Part shown: positions 17,207 through 24,763 of the stretch, one piece after another
How positions within the stretch are numbered: position 1 is the first letter of the stretch
Layout of the letters: every line of letters begins with the position of its first letter
Origin: an uncultured Clostridia bacterium
GTDB lineage: Bacteria; Bacillota; Clostridia; Oscillospirales; Ruminococcaceae
Assembly (NCBI GenBank): GCA_947629945.1
Contig: CANRFR010000018.1
Coordinates: forward strand, 1 to 32,279
Direction: 5' to 3'
Length of the DNA: 32,279 bases
The notes under the pieces: generated by a model
Told to the model about the DNA's origin: nothing
Database searches by the model: none
What the model saw: only the letters and a program-made list of their open reading frames with translations
Translations under genes and position numbers: made by a program

Positions 17207-19677
17207 ACCGCACCCGCATTTCTCGCCGTTACCTGTCCGTTGCTCCACTGAATACGAGATACCACTTTTGTGAGCGTCACGCCGTCAATCGTAAGAGGTA
17301 TTGTAACGTCAAACACAGCGGTTTCGGCAGATGCGCCGCCGGAAATATCCGAGTTGATATTCGCTTTCACATCGGTATCGAACTCGGAGGGAATTGCGTC
17401 CACCATATCCTTGGTGACTGTTTTCATTTCATCGCCGAAGCCTATTCCCAAGCCTTTAGCCATATTATCTCCAAGCTCCGCAAACAAGGTTGACGGCGAG
17501 TGTATGCCGAAGAACCCCTTGATGCCGTCCACGATGCCGCCGAAAAAGCCCGTGACCTTATCCCAAAGCCACGATGCCGCGTTCGATATGCCTTCCCACA
17601 AGCCCTTAAGCAGATTTCCGCCTATCTTTACCATTTCTCCGAAACCGCTTGCAAAACCGTTTACAATGCCGGTGATTATCTGCGGAACAGCCTTTACTAT
17701 TTCCACGATTATGGTCGGCAAGTTCGCGATAAGCGACACAAAAAGTTCTATTCCCGCTTGAATTATCTGCGGAATGGAGCCTATTATCGCCGAAATAACG
17801 CTCGTGATTATCTGCGGTATAGCCGCGACTATCTGCGTTATTATTTCGGGTAAATTCTGCACAAGAGAGATGAGCAGTTTTATTCCCGCCTCAATGATTT
17901 GAGGGATAGCACCGATTACAGCGGTTATTATCCCCTCGATAATCTGCGGAATGACCGCGACTATTGCCGCGATGATGTCCGGTAATGCGCCAACAAGTGC
18001 CGTCAACAACTGTATTCCCGTTTCAATTATCTGCGGAATTGCGCCGATCAGAAAATCTATAATGCCTTGAATAATAAGCGGCAGCGATTCTATGAGTATA
18101 GGCAGCGCGTCCAGCAAGCCTTGCGCAAGTGCCGTTATGAGCTGCAAAGCCGCGTCCAGAATAAGCGGCAGGTTATCGATAAGCGTCTGAACGATCTGAA
18201 CCATTACTTCTACTATCTGTGGAATTAGGTTCGGGATAGCCGAGGAAATACCGCTGATAAGCGACACGATTATGTCCGCGCCGGCTTGGACTATTTGCGG
18301 GAGCAAGTCCACAAGCGCCGAAATGATCTCCGTTATAATTTTCGAGAGCGATGGCATCAGCTTTGGAATTGCGGTAAGCAAACCGTCCGCCAATGCTTTT
18401 ATTATTCCCGGCGCACTTTCAAGAACGGCTTCGGCGATTGATGTGATGAGTTCGACCGCTTGAGGAATAATAGACTTTATTGCGTCAATGACGCTTGTAA
18501 CACCGTTTTTGAGTTCCTCACCCGCTTGTTCATTTCCTGCGATAAGGTCTGTCAAGCCGTCTGTGATCTGCGTTATTCCGGGGAGCAATTCACCGACAAG
18601 GCGATTTTTAAGCCCGCCCGCCGTATGTGAAAGTTTTGTAATGCTGTCCTCAAACGCCGCGCTTGCCGCCACAGCCTCGTTAGACATTATCATGCCGTAG
18701 TCTTGCGCCTCTTGCTTTAAACGCTCCGTTTCCTCAACGGAAGTATTCAGAACCGCCGCCATATCCACAGCCGACTTTCCGAGCAGATCGTTCGCCGCCG
18801 CCGTGCGTTCCGCGCCGCTTTCCATTCCTTGCAAAGCCGTGATAACAAGCTGCAGCTGTTCGTCTTGGGATTTGCCGTTCAGCTGCTCAATAGACAGCCC
18901 GACAGCGGACAGCATTTCGGCAGCGGAATCGGAGCCGTTCGCCGCGTCCGTTATGACGGTGGACAGCTTTTTCATGCCGATCTGGAGGTTATCCACGTTA
19001 GCGCCGCACCGTTCGAAAACGTAACCCCACTCCTGATAGCTTTCCGCCGAAATGCCGATCTTCTGCGAAGTCTTGTCGATAGCGTCACCCGCCAAGCCGA
19101 CTTCGTTCGCTATATCCCACAGCTTTTTGCCCGCCGCAACTGCCGCCGTTCCGATAGCCGTTGCAGCTGCGCCCAGAGCCGCGCCTATTTTCTTTGCGGT
19201 ATCGCCGAGCTTTGAGAACTTTCCCTCTGCACTATCAGCCGTATCCGCCGCTTTGTCCACGTCCTTGGAGAAGTCTTTCGCTCCGTCTGCGGCGTCGTCA
19301 AAGCCGTTTTCGGCGTTCTCGAGAGCCTTGTTGTTATCCGACAACTCGCGCTCCATATCGTTCAAAGCCGCCTGAGCGTTATTCAACTGTATCTGCCAGC
19401 TTTGAGTGCGTCTGTCGTTCTCGCCGAAGGAGTTAGCGGCATTGTCGAGCGCGGACTTCAGCGTTTCGATCTTTCGGTTCTGCTCGTCAATTTCCTTGTT
19501 GAGGACTTCGTTCCGCACGGACAAAGCCTGAACGGACGTGTCGTTCTTGTCGAACTGCGAAGTGACAAGTTTCATCTCCGAGCCGAGAACTTTGAACGAC
19601 TGATTTATTTCGGACAGCGATTTTTTGAACTCGCGCTCGCCCTCTACGCCTATTTTTAAGCCGAAGTTGTCGGACAT
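17203..19677 (-). CDS. Tape measure protein
   Basis: An 824-residue protein, starting MSDNFGLKIGVEGEREFKKS at 19677 with GGAGGTGGC before the ATG. The first about 150 residues are coiled-coil (long Glu/Asn/Asp-rich helices), followed by Ala/Gly-rich helices (KKIGAALGAAATAIGTAAVAAG). A long hydrophobic repeat region with 44-residue units lies at about 550-690, then a Gly/Trp-rich SNAASWLWDKVTGFFGG and FFGIHSPSTLFAELGDN near the C-terminus. It sets tail length and may act during DNA injection. It lies downstream of the chaperone pair, but a moron gene (19774-20715) is inserted between them. Confidence 0.97.
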   Translation of the reverse strand: MSDNFGLKIGVEGEREFKKSLSEINQSFKVLGSEMKLVTSQFDKNDTSVQALSVRNEVLNKEIDEQNRKIETLKSALDNAANSFGENDRRTQSWQIQLNNAQAALNDMERELSDNNKALENAENGFDDAADGAKDFSKDVDKAADTADSAEGKFSKLGDTAKKIGAALGAAATAIGTAAVAAGKKLWDIANEVGLAGDAIDKTSQKIGISAESYQEWGYVFERCGANVDNLQIGMKKLSTVITDAANGSDSAAEMLSAVGLSIEQLNGKSQDEQLQLVITALQGMESGAERTAAANDLLGKSAVDMAAVLNTSVEETERLKQEAQDYGMIMSNEAVAASAAFEDSITKLSHTAGGLKNRLVGELLPGITQITDGLTDLIAGNEQAGEELKNGVTSVIDAIKSIIPQAVELITSIAEAVLESAPGIIKALADGLLTAIPKLMPSLSKIITEIISALVDLLPQIVQAGADIIVSLISGISSAIPNLIPQIVEVMVQIVQTLIDNLPLILDAALQLITALAQGLLDALPILIESLPLIIQGIIDFLIGAIPQIIETGIQLLTALVGALPDIIAAIVAVIPQIIEGIITAVIGAIPQIIEAGIKLLISLVQNLPEIITQIVAAIPQIITSVISAIIGSIPQIIQAGIELFVSLIANLPTIIVEIVKAVPQIITGIVNGFASGFGEMVKIGGNLLKGLWEGISNAASWLWDKVTGFFGGIVDGIKGFFGIHSPSTLFAELGDNMAKGLGIGFGDEMKTVTKDMVDAIPSEFDTDVKANINSDISGGASAETAVFDVTIPLTIDGVTLTKVVSRIQWSNGQVTARNAGAV
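17650..18045 (-). repeat. Three tandem 132-bp (44-residue) repeats in the tape measure gene
   Basis: Three successive units begin IPQII(E/Q)xGI, contain (N/A)LPxII near the middle and IPQII(E/T) at residue 30, and are each 44 residues (132 bp) long. The third unit is cut short by the C-terminal region. Degenerate earlier copies (LPQIVQAG, IPQIVEVM) extend farther upstream. Unit gain or loss would change tail length in multiples of one unit, which is inference. Confidence 0.8.
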
Positions 19678-19703
19678 TCTATGCCACCTCCTAAAAAACG
19701 AGC

Positions 19704-19730
19704 ATAAAAAAAGAGCCTTGCGGCTCGAAA
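19704..19730 (-). terminator. Terminator between moron and tape measure
   Basis: On the minus strand GAGCC-GCAA-GGCTC (19713-19726) is followed by seven T residues and TATGC. It lies upstream of the tape-measure ribosome site, so it ends the moron transcript and may also reduce read-through from upstream late genes. Confidence 0.8.
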
Positions 19731-19773
19731 AATATAGAAAAAGGAACAACCGTGGAGGCTGCTCCTCTCATTA

Positions 19774-20715
19774 TTAGTTATAAAATGCATTCGATTGATT
19801 TATTGGTGTCTTATTCACCAAAAGGTTTGAACTATTAACAATGCTTTCAAATTGTTGCCTTAAACAATATACGCATCTATTCTTATCATTCAAACGAAAC
19901 AAGGGATTAGTACACTGCCTGCAAATAAAACCCGCCGAGTTTTCCCCATAAAACTTTTGCAGTATTAAGAAATATGAGTTTGTATATATGTACAGATTGG
20001 CTATCAGCAATTCCCGTAAAATTGATTCTTTTGATTCTGTATAACCTAAATATGAATTTGTAGTCGAAAAAACAGCAGTTACAGGAGTTAAATATACATT
20101 TGGATGAGCATATTTATTACATTTGTCGGAAATTTTCAATAAATCTATTTCAGTAGGAAACCAATCATTTTTTACCAAATGATAATCTTTCGCACATCCC
20201 TTTACATCGTTGGTAGCAATCTTATGCTTAATATGCACAGTAAAATAATTATTGTTATTTTTTCCAAGGAAATACTTATAAATGCCGTTATACTCATTAA
20301 CGCCTTTATACTTACCATCCTTAGAACAAAATGCTAAAACATCTTCATACCTTTGATCTCTACAAAGATTATATAAATCCAAAAAAGCTTCAATACTATG
20401 GCGAGTAAGAATATGAATAACAGGAAAGCCCAAAACATCTTGTGATGAAACATCAAAATTATGAAGAGACATCCAATTGGTATAAAAATTTTGTTGAACA
20501 TAGTAAAACAAAAAGTATTCTTTTGATGCCGCGATATTGTAAATGTTATTAATCAAATAATTAACAGAAGTTTGAATGTAACTAAAAATATTAATTGGTT
20601 TATAGGGTCTGATTTTACAATTGTGTTCAGCAAGTTCGACAAAACTTTCTCCAATAACCGCATAATTGCCAAACAGCACTAAAAATGTAAAAGTCAAGAC
20701 CGCTTTCGCGTTCAT
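19774..20715 (-). CDS. AT-rich moron protein with C-terminal zinc finger
   Basis: Up to 313 residues, lying between the tail chaperone and the tape measure. The C-terminus carries CxxC-x12-CxxC (Cys265, Cys268, Cys281, Cys284: FICRQC then CVYC). The N-terminus (residues 6-22) reads as a hydrophobic stretch, VLTFTFLVLFGNYAVIG. The base composition is much more AT-rich than the flanking tail genes and it has its own consensus promoter and terminator, so it is an inserted moron rather than a tail gene. The apparent ATG sits in the loop of a large fold-back repeat and has no ribosome site, so the true start or even integrity is uncertain. It may be a decayed or altered gene. Function unknown. Confidence 0.65.
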   Translation of the reverse strand: MNAKAVLTFTFLVLFGNYAVIGESFVELAEHNCKIRPYKPINIFSYIQTSVNYLINNIYNIAASKEYFLFYYVQQNFYTNWMSLHNFDVSSQDVLGFPVIHILTRHSIEAFLDLYNLCRDQRYEDVLAFCSKDGKYKGVNEYNGIYKYFLGKNNNNYFTVHIKHKIATNDVKGCAKDYHLVKNDWFPTEIDLLKISDKCNKYAHPNVYLTPVTAVFSTTNSYLGYTESKESILRELLIANLYIYTNSYFLILQKFYGENSAGFICRQCTNPLFRLNDKNRCVYCLRQQFESIVNSSNLLVNKTPINQSNAFYN

Positions 20716-20771
20716 TTTAGTCTTGACTTTTACATTTTTAGTGCTAAAATGACAATGCGGTTATTGGAGAA
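20647..20771. repeat. Long fold-back inverted repeat over the moron start
   Basis: A perfect 26-nt arm pair (20675-20700 with 20720-20745) surrounds a 19-nt loop. An outer 17-nt pair (20647-20663 with 20755-20771) has a few unpaired bases between. One arm is coding sequence of the moron; the other is its inverted copy. The loop contains CGC-GAAA-GCG and the ATG used by the longest open frame. Confidence 0.9.
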
Positions 20772-20849
20772 ATTTGTCAGTCGGTGGCATTTACACAGTT
20801 CAAAATTAAGACTCGGTTTATATAAATCATCATTAACAACAACACCCAT
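20730..20849 (-). CDS. Small ORF upstream of the moron, possibly its displaced N-terminus
   Basis: A 39-residue frame starts at ATG 20849, with GAGAGGTG about 10 nt upstream, and begins MGVVVNDDLYKPSLNFEL. It ends with a TAA in the right arm of the inverted repeat (20730-20732). It lies just after the promoter at 20904-20932 and has the only good ribosome site in the unit. It is not in the same frame as the 19774-20715 gene. One reading is that it was originally the first exon-like part of that gene before the fold-back insertion broke the frame; the other is that it is a leader peptide. Confidence 0.4.
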   Translation of the reverse strand: MGVVVNDDLYKPSLNFELCKCHRLTNFSNNRIVILALKM

Positions 20850-20903
20850 GGAAATATGCACCTCTCAATTTATCTAAAATAAATAATATAATTCTCCAAT
20901 TTA

Positions 20904-20932
20904 ATTATATCATATTCTTCTATATTTGTCAA
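20904..20932 (-). promoter_or_regulatory. Consensus sigma-70/A promoter for the moron
   Basis: On the minus strand, TTGACA (20927-20932), a 17-nt spacer, then TATAAT (20904-20909). It is fully consensus and sits within the late operon, so the moron can be expressed from the quiescent prophage. Confidence 0.9.
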
Positions 20933-20944
20933 TACCCATTAACA

Positions 20945-21513
20945 TTAAATACCAAATGGAATCACATCATCAATAAACCGTTCCCTTTTCGGCTTTGCAA
21001 TGCCGATAAACTGCTTATGACACTCCCAAAGATCGAGCAGCTCTCCGAACGGCATAAACCACACCTCATCCGGCGTGAGGTGCAGCTGTGCCGTGCCATA
21101 ATAGAACAGCCGAATAAATAACTCATCGTCATTTACTCGGCTGTTACCGCGTTTTTTAAATCATCCTCGCTCTGTATCACACGATTTGTTCCTTTAGTCA
21201 TAGCCGCCATTATCGCGTCCTTGTATTTCGCAAGATCGGCGGGAAGTGTCAGCAGCTCCAACTCCTCGGCGGTAAGCAGCGGCTTTTTATCCTCGCTTTT
21301 GAGATTGTGTATCTCTATCGGCTGATTGCAAAGCAGCACTATAAGCCACACGATCTCGTCAAGAGCCTGTTCAAAGTTCTCGGTGCTCATCAGCCTATCG
21401 CCGAGGTTCTCCAAGCCGCCGTAACGTTTCGCTATTTCCTTTGTAGCTTTGGTGGTGAGGAGCATTTCGTATTCCTCACCGCCGATATTTACCGTTGTTC
21501 CTCTGTCGTTCAT
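20945..21513 (-). CDS. Tail assembly chaperone, long form by -1 frameshift
   Basis: The short frame (21133-21513) ends GAT TTA AAA AAC GCG near its 3' end. The heptamer A AAA AAC (21151-21157), overlapped by T TTA AAA, is a classic -1 slippery site. Slipping back one base continues the open frame for 68 codons through RGNSRVNDDELFIRLFYYG to a TAA at 20945-20947, giving a 189-residue fusion. The extension ends FIDDVIPFGI and has no start codon of its own. Gene G/GT-type chaperones upstream of the tape measure are known to use such shifts in siphophages. The fused form should bind the tape measure and tail subunits. The GAGGA a few bases upstream may act as a stimulating internal ribosome site. 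It is a strong prediction, not a measurement. Confidence 0.85.
21133..21513 (-). CDS. Tail assembly chaperone, short form
   Basis: A 126-residue protein, MNDRGTTVNIGGEEYEMLLT, ending DLKNAVTAE. The NIGGEEYEMLLTTKATKEI start matches the small chaperone family that precedes tape-measure genes. The start ATG is a few bases after the stop of the major tail protein, with GGAGGTCTGACAG upstream. This short product and the frameshifted long form are normally made in a fixed ratio and help the tape measure stay soluble during tail assembly. Its last codons hold the slippery site. Confidence 0.88.
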   Translation of the reverse strand: MNDRGTTVNIGGEEYEMLLTTKATKEIAKRYGGLENLGDRLMSTENFEQALDEIVWLIVLLCNQPIEIHNLKSEDKKPLLTAEELELLTLPADLAKYKDAIMAAMTKGTNRVIQSEDDLKNAVTAE

Positions 21514-21516
21514 CTG

Positions 21517-22125
21517 TCAGACCTCCTCTGTGTCGGTGGAACTCGCCGTGAAAGTCGGCTCGTAGACTTCCTTGTACCAATTCTTGATCGTTTCCTCGGT
21601 AACTCCGGCATTGCCCTCGGTGACCTCGGCTTTCCACGGATGTTTCCCGTCTGCGCCGACTTTGTTTCTCCGCAGTATTGTGCCCTCGATGGTCGGTGTG
21701 GAAAACGTGATGCTGTCGCCTTTTGTAGCAAGTGAAGTTGACGGAATGCCGAATTTTACACGATAAAGCCAGAAATAGCGATATTTGTTATTAGACTTTT
21801 TCGCACGGAAACCGATCGCAACAGGCTCTCCGCCGTCCTCGCTCGATGAGATCACCACGTTATTTTTGTCGATAGTCGCGCCCGTAAGATCGGACGCTAC
21901 TTCGTTTCCTATATCGTCCACGCCGAGCGAAAGAGTGCCGTTTTTGAACTCCTTGACGATCTCCGCCGCGCCGTCGTCAGCGTAAAGAGTAGCCTCGGCA
22001 AGCTCCACGGACAATTCCGCGCTCATCGCTTTGGCGAGTCTTTTCGGCGAACCGTAGGCTTCATTGCCGTTTTCGTCTTCGGTAATTTTTGCGTAATACA
22101 GCATATCCAAGCCGATAGTAGCCAT
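21517..22125 (-). CDS. Major tail (tube) protein, phi13-like
   Basis: A 202-residue protein starting MATIGLDMLYYAKITEDENG, with GGAGGAATTATA before the ATG. The pattern LDMLYYAKITED, AKAMSAELSVELAEATLYADDGAAE and LSLGVDDI is typical of the phi13/TP901-type major tail protein that polymerises into the tail tube. The ATG overlaps the stop of the preceding gene at 22125. The C-terminus has a Thr/Ser/acidic tail. Its position between head-tail connectors and chaperone supports the assignment. Confidence 0.94.
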   Translation of the reverse strand: MATIGLDMLYYAKITEDENGNEAYGSPKRLAKAMSAELSVELAEATLYADDGAAEIVKEFKNGTLSLGVDDIGNEVASDLTGATIDKNNVVISSSEDGGEPVAIGFRAKKSNNKYRYFWLYRVKFGIPSTSLATKGDSITFSTPTIEGTILRRNKVGADGKHPWKAEVTEGNAGVTEETIKNWYKEVYEPTFTASSTDTEEV

Positions 22126-22469
22126 TATAATTCCTCCGTTTCATAATATTTTGCCGCGTCTATCACATAGTGATGATAACCCGTGTCGTTTTCGTGTCCG
22201 TTGTAACGCTTGTCGGTTATCGTAAAATCCGCTGCTAAAAGCCTTTTACAGAGCCGATTCTTCAATTCGATGTAATTCCCTTTCGTGAGTACGGAAATGC
22301 GGACATTTTGCACCTCGATCTCCGGCGCGTTATCCGCATGAAGACCGTAATCGTCCGTAAGCGGCGTTAAAACTATGTATTCATCGGGAGGAACTCCCGA
22401 GAAAACGCCTGTTTCAACGGACAGACCGCAGTTCTTGACCACCATTTTCAGTTCGGATAAAATGCTCAT
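22125..22469 (-). CDS. Tail terminator / tail-completion protein
   Basis: A 114-residue protein. The start at 22469 (MSILSELKMVVKNCGLSVET) overlaps the TGA of the previous gene as ATGA; a longer upstream open frame is not used. The pattern SGVPPDEYIVLTPLTDDYGL and the KRYNGHENDTGYHHYVIDAAKYY end resemble the minor tail (DUF3168-like) proteins that cap the tail tube. The GGAGG upstream is 13 nt away, so coupling probably drives translation. The order after the HK97 gp10-type gene supports the role. Confidence 0.78.
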   Translation of the reverse strand: MSILSELKMVVKNCGLSVETGVFSGVPPDEYIVLTPLTDDYGLHADNAPEIEVQNVRISVLTKGNYIELKNRLCKRLLAADFTITDKRYNGHENDTGYHHYVIDAAKYYETEEL

Positions 22470-22897
22470 AGCTTTCTCAATTCCTCCTCCAGCTTGGACT
22501 TCATGGCGTTCTCGCAAGCGGACTTTGTTGCGTTTTTCGCGGGCTTGAGAAAGGGTTTCGCCGCTTGCCCGTGCCGTCCATATTCGAGAATGTTGGCAAT
22601 TTTCGCATTGCTCTCTCCGTCTGTCCTGTTCTCTGCAAACCCAATCTTGACATTGAAATTCCCGTCCTTGTCTTGCTTTGCGGAAGATGTACCGAGTGCC
22701 GCCAAAAGCTGTCCCGTTGACTTTGACGGTGTTTTCGTTCCGCTGCCTATAACGCCTTGCAAATTCGAGCAAACCTTTTTCTCAACGATCTCCGCGCCCG
22801 CTTTAAGGACTTCGGGAATTATTTCGTCAGTCTTTTCGCCGAGCCGAGAGATTTTCAAAAGGAACTCCTCCGGCATTTGCATAGTTGCTTTAGCCAC
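22466..22897 (-). CDS. HK97 gp10-type head-tail/tail component
   Basis: About 143 residues. The GTG at 22897 is preferred: AGGAGG lies 9 nt upstream, and the GTGGCTAA overlaps the stop of the preceding gene. The sequence KISRLGEKTDEIIPEVLKAGAEIVEKKV and the C-terminal Lys/Ala-rich ATKSACENAMKSKLEEELRK match the HK97 gp10-like family. It acts in joining head to tail. The middle part has a Gly/Ser/Lys-rich stretch and the SNAKIANILEYGRHGQAAKP segment typical for the family. Confidence 0.85.
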   Translation of the reverse strand: MAKATMQMPEEFLLKISRLGEKTDEIIPEVLKAGAEIVEKKVCSNLQGVIGSGTKTPSKSTGQLLAALGTSSAKQDKDGNFNVKIGFAENRTDGESNAKIANILEYGRHGQAAKPFLKPAKNATKSACENAMKSKLEEELRKL

Positions 22898-23222
22898 TTT
22901 CCCGAACCTCCTGTGCTTGCACTTCAAGATACATTCCGCGCCCTTTGACGTCCTCCACGGACGTTATCTCAAATACTTGTTTGCCACAGATTATCCGCAT
23001 TTCCGTCGTCACTTCCAAACTGGGAATGACGCGAAAGCGGAACAAGTCCATAGCATTTGAGAAAGCCGCCATATTCGCCCATTTTTCCGAACCGTGCCGC
23101 CCCTCACGATACGCGCGAACCGATGCGAGGACTTCATCGGTTTCGACCTTAAAGCCCTCATCATCGGTGGTTATCTTCTTTTGCACGATATCTATAAAGG
23201 TGTTCATTTTACCGAAACTCAT
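22890..23222 (-). CDS. Head closure / head-tail joining protein
   Basis: A 110-residue protein, MSFGKMNTFIDIVQKKITTD, with DEGFKVETDEVLASVRAYREGRHG... and EITSVEDVKGRGMYLEVQAQE. This matches the SPP1 gp16-like head-closure family. It plugs the portal/connector before tail joining. The start ATG at 23222 lies 2 nt after the stop of the connector gene and has only a weak ribosome site; the Met five codons later is an alternative. Translation is probably coupled to the preceding gene. Confidence 0.85.
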   Translation of the reverse strand: MSFGKMNTFIDIVQKKITTDDEGFKVETDEVLASVRAYREGRHGSEKWANMAAFSNAMDLFRFRVIPSLEVTTEMRIICGKQVFEITSVEDVKGRGMYLEVQAQEVRESG

Positions 23223-23223
23223 C

Positions 23224-23532
23224 TCACACCGTCCATTTCCTGTCGAGCCGCAGCAACAGGTTTACAGTATTCCATACTTGCTGCGCCGCATTGGTGTTGT
23301 CCGCAAAAAAGCCGCCCGTTGAACCGTCTCTGCTCTCGTAAAAATGGCTTGCAAGCATAATGACGGCTTGCTCGGTGGTAGGCGGCATTTGCTCGGTTGT
23401 GTATGTTCCCTCCGTGATGTGCTGATAACTCTCCGCATAGGAAACGGCAGCGGTAATGTACATCTGCAAAAGTTCATCGTCTTCATCGTGTTCAAGAATA
23501 AGGTTCTTTTTCACCTTTTCAAGCAAAGTCAT
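23224..23532 (-). CDS. Head-tail connector (HK97 gp6-like adaptor)
   Basis: A 102-residue protein: MTLLEKVKKNLILEHDEDDE, then LLQMYITAAVSYAESYQHI, and AVIMLASHFYESRDGSTGG. This is the helical HK97 gp6-type adaptor that forms a ring under the portal. It is 21 nt from the capsid gene stop and has AAGGAGTG upstream. Length and order agree with the family. Confidence 0.9.
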   Translation of the reverse strand: MTLLEKVKKNLILEHDEDDELLQMYITAAVSYAESYQHITEGTYTTEQMPPTTEQAVIMLASHFYESRDGSTGGFFADNTNAAQQVWNTVNLLLRLDRKWTV

Positions 23533-23553
23533 ACCGCCGCACTCCTTTCTTCA

Positions 23554-24750
23554 TTACGTTGCGCTTCCGGCTTTCATCTTCAGCAGCTGAATGCCCTCCG
23601 GCAGAATAACTTTACCGTCCACGCGCTCGGTCGCAACATAACCGATCTGTCCGTTGGTAGCATACAGTTCGTTCAAACGTTGAACGGTTCTTCCCGCACG
23701 GTCGCCGATCCAATAATTCTTGAAATCGCCGAAAGCGACCGTAAGCGCGCCAGCCGCCATAGTCGGAACATAAGGCGAGGTAAAAATCCCATATCCGAGC
23801 AGTCTGTCGGGCTGTCCCGCCTGAATGGACGGCTGCCAGAGATACGCTCCGTTCTGATCTTTCAGCTTGCGAATAGCGGAGATAGTCGCGTCGTTCATCA
23901 GAAACTTTGCGTTTCTGCGATACGGCGATTTCAGCGCATACACAAGGCTGATGAGTTCATCGGCTGTTATTGCGTTATTCGCCGCAGCGGTAACGCCCAC
24001 CGTGCCGCCGTTCGTTGTGAAAATGCCCGTAGGCTGATTAGTACCCGTACCCACGCAGAACGCTTCTTCCTCGGCAATACCAAAGGCTCTGGCGAACTCT
24101 TTCATGAGGTAGTCCTCGATGTCGAAAGCGGAGTCCTGCAGAAGTTCCACACTGACGCGGCACAAATTCGTGAGCTTGAATGCGTCTATCTGTTTCTGTC
24201 CGAAAGTGGGATTGCTCTCGGTGTAGGCGGCATTTTCCGCAGTCCACTGCGCCGTAGAGTGACCAGTAGCAACGGGTATCTTGCGCTCGTGCTGTGTGGT
24301 GATGACTTTCGCTAAAGAACGGATCACATTCTCCTCGTCAAGCGCGGTCACGATGTCTTTCTCGAACTCCTCCGGCACGAGATAGCCGCCATCCGCGTCT
24401 GTACCCTCGGAAAGGACGTTGTGGACGAGTGCCTTGCCGCGAAGATGGCGGTCGAAGTCCTCCTTATAAGCATCGGACGCTCTGCCGGTCTTGCTCGCCA
24501 AACCGACCGCCTTTTCGGGAGTTTCGGTAATAGGCGTGTTCACGGGCTTGTTGAGTTCCGCCTCAATAGCTTCACGGCGCTCCATACGCTTTATCTCGTT
24601 GGTCATGCTGTCGAGGTCGCTTTCCATTTTTGAGTAAGCGGCATCGTCCTCTGCGGACAGCACTCCCATGTCGTTTCTGTGGGTATCGAGGAAACCCTCC
24701 ATTGTGTTCCACAGCTTGGCTCTTTTGTTTCTCATTTCAGTAATGTTCAT
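23554..24750 (-). CDS. Major capsid protein (HK97 fold)
   Basis: A 398-residue protein with an N-terminal coiled-coil delta domain (about 1-75, MRNKRAKLWNTMEGFLDTHR and SDLDSMTNEIKRMERR), normally cleaved by the prohead protease, then the mature domain. The segments DADGGYLVPEEFEKDIV, ESNPTFGQKQIDAFKL, AFCVGTGTNQPTGIF and FGDFKNYWIGDRAG are HK97-type. It follows the protease gene and precedes the connector, the usual order. The ribosome site AAGGAGG is 8 nt before the ATG. Confidence 0.97.
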   Translation of the reverse strand: MNITEMRNKRAKLWNTMEGFLDTHRNDMGVLSAEDDAAYSKMESDLDSMTNEIKRMERREAIEAELNKPVNTPITETPEKAVGLASKTGRASDAYKEDFDRHLRGKALVHNVLSEGTDADGGYLVPEEFEKDIVTALDEENVIRSLAKVITTQHERKIPVATGHSTAQWTAENAAYTESNPTFGQKQIDAFKLTNLCRVSVELLQDSAFDIEDYLMKEFARAFGIAEEEAFCVGTGTNQPTGIFTTNGGTVGVTAAANNAITADELISLVYALKSPYRRNAKFLMNDATISAIRKLKDQNGAYLWQPSIQAGQPDRLLGYGIFTSPYVPTMAAGALTVAFGDFKNYWIGDRAGRTVQRLNELYATNGQIGYVATERVDGKVILPEGIQLLKMKAGSAT

Positions 24751-24763
24751 GTTAAAATCCTCC

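Noticed and set aside
17650-18045. Regular repeats considered as CRISPR-like
   Set aside because: They are coding repeats of the tape measure with no short direct-repeat/spacer pattern.
23344-24315. 323-codon open frame on the + strand
   Set aside because: It is antisense to the capsid and connector genes and has no ribosome site or domain pattern.
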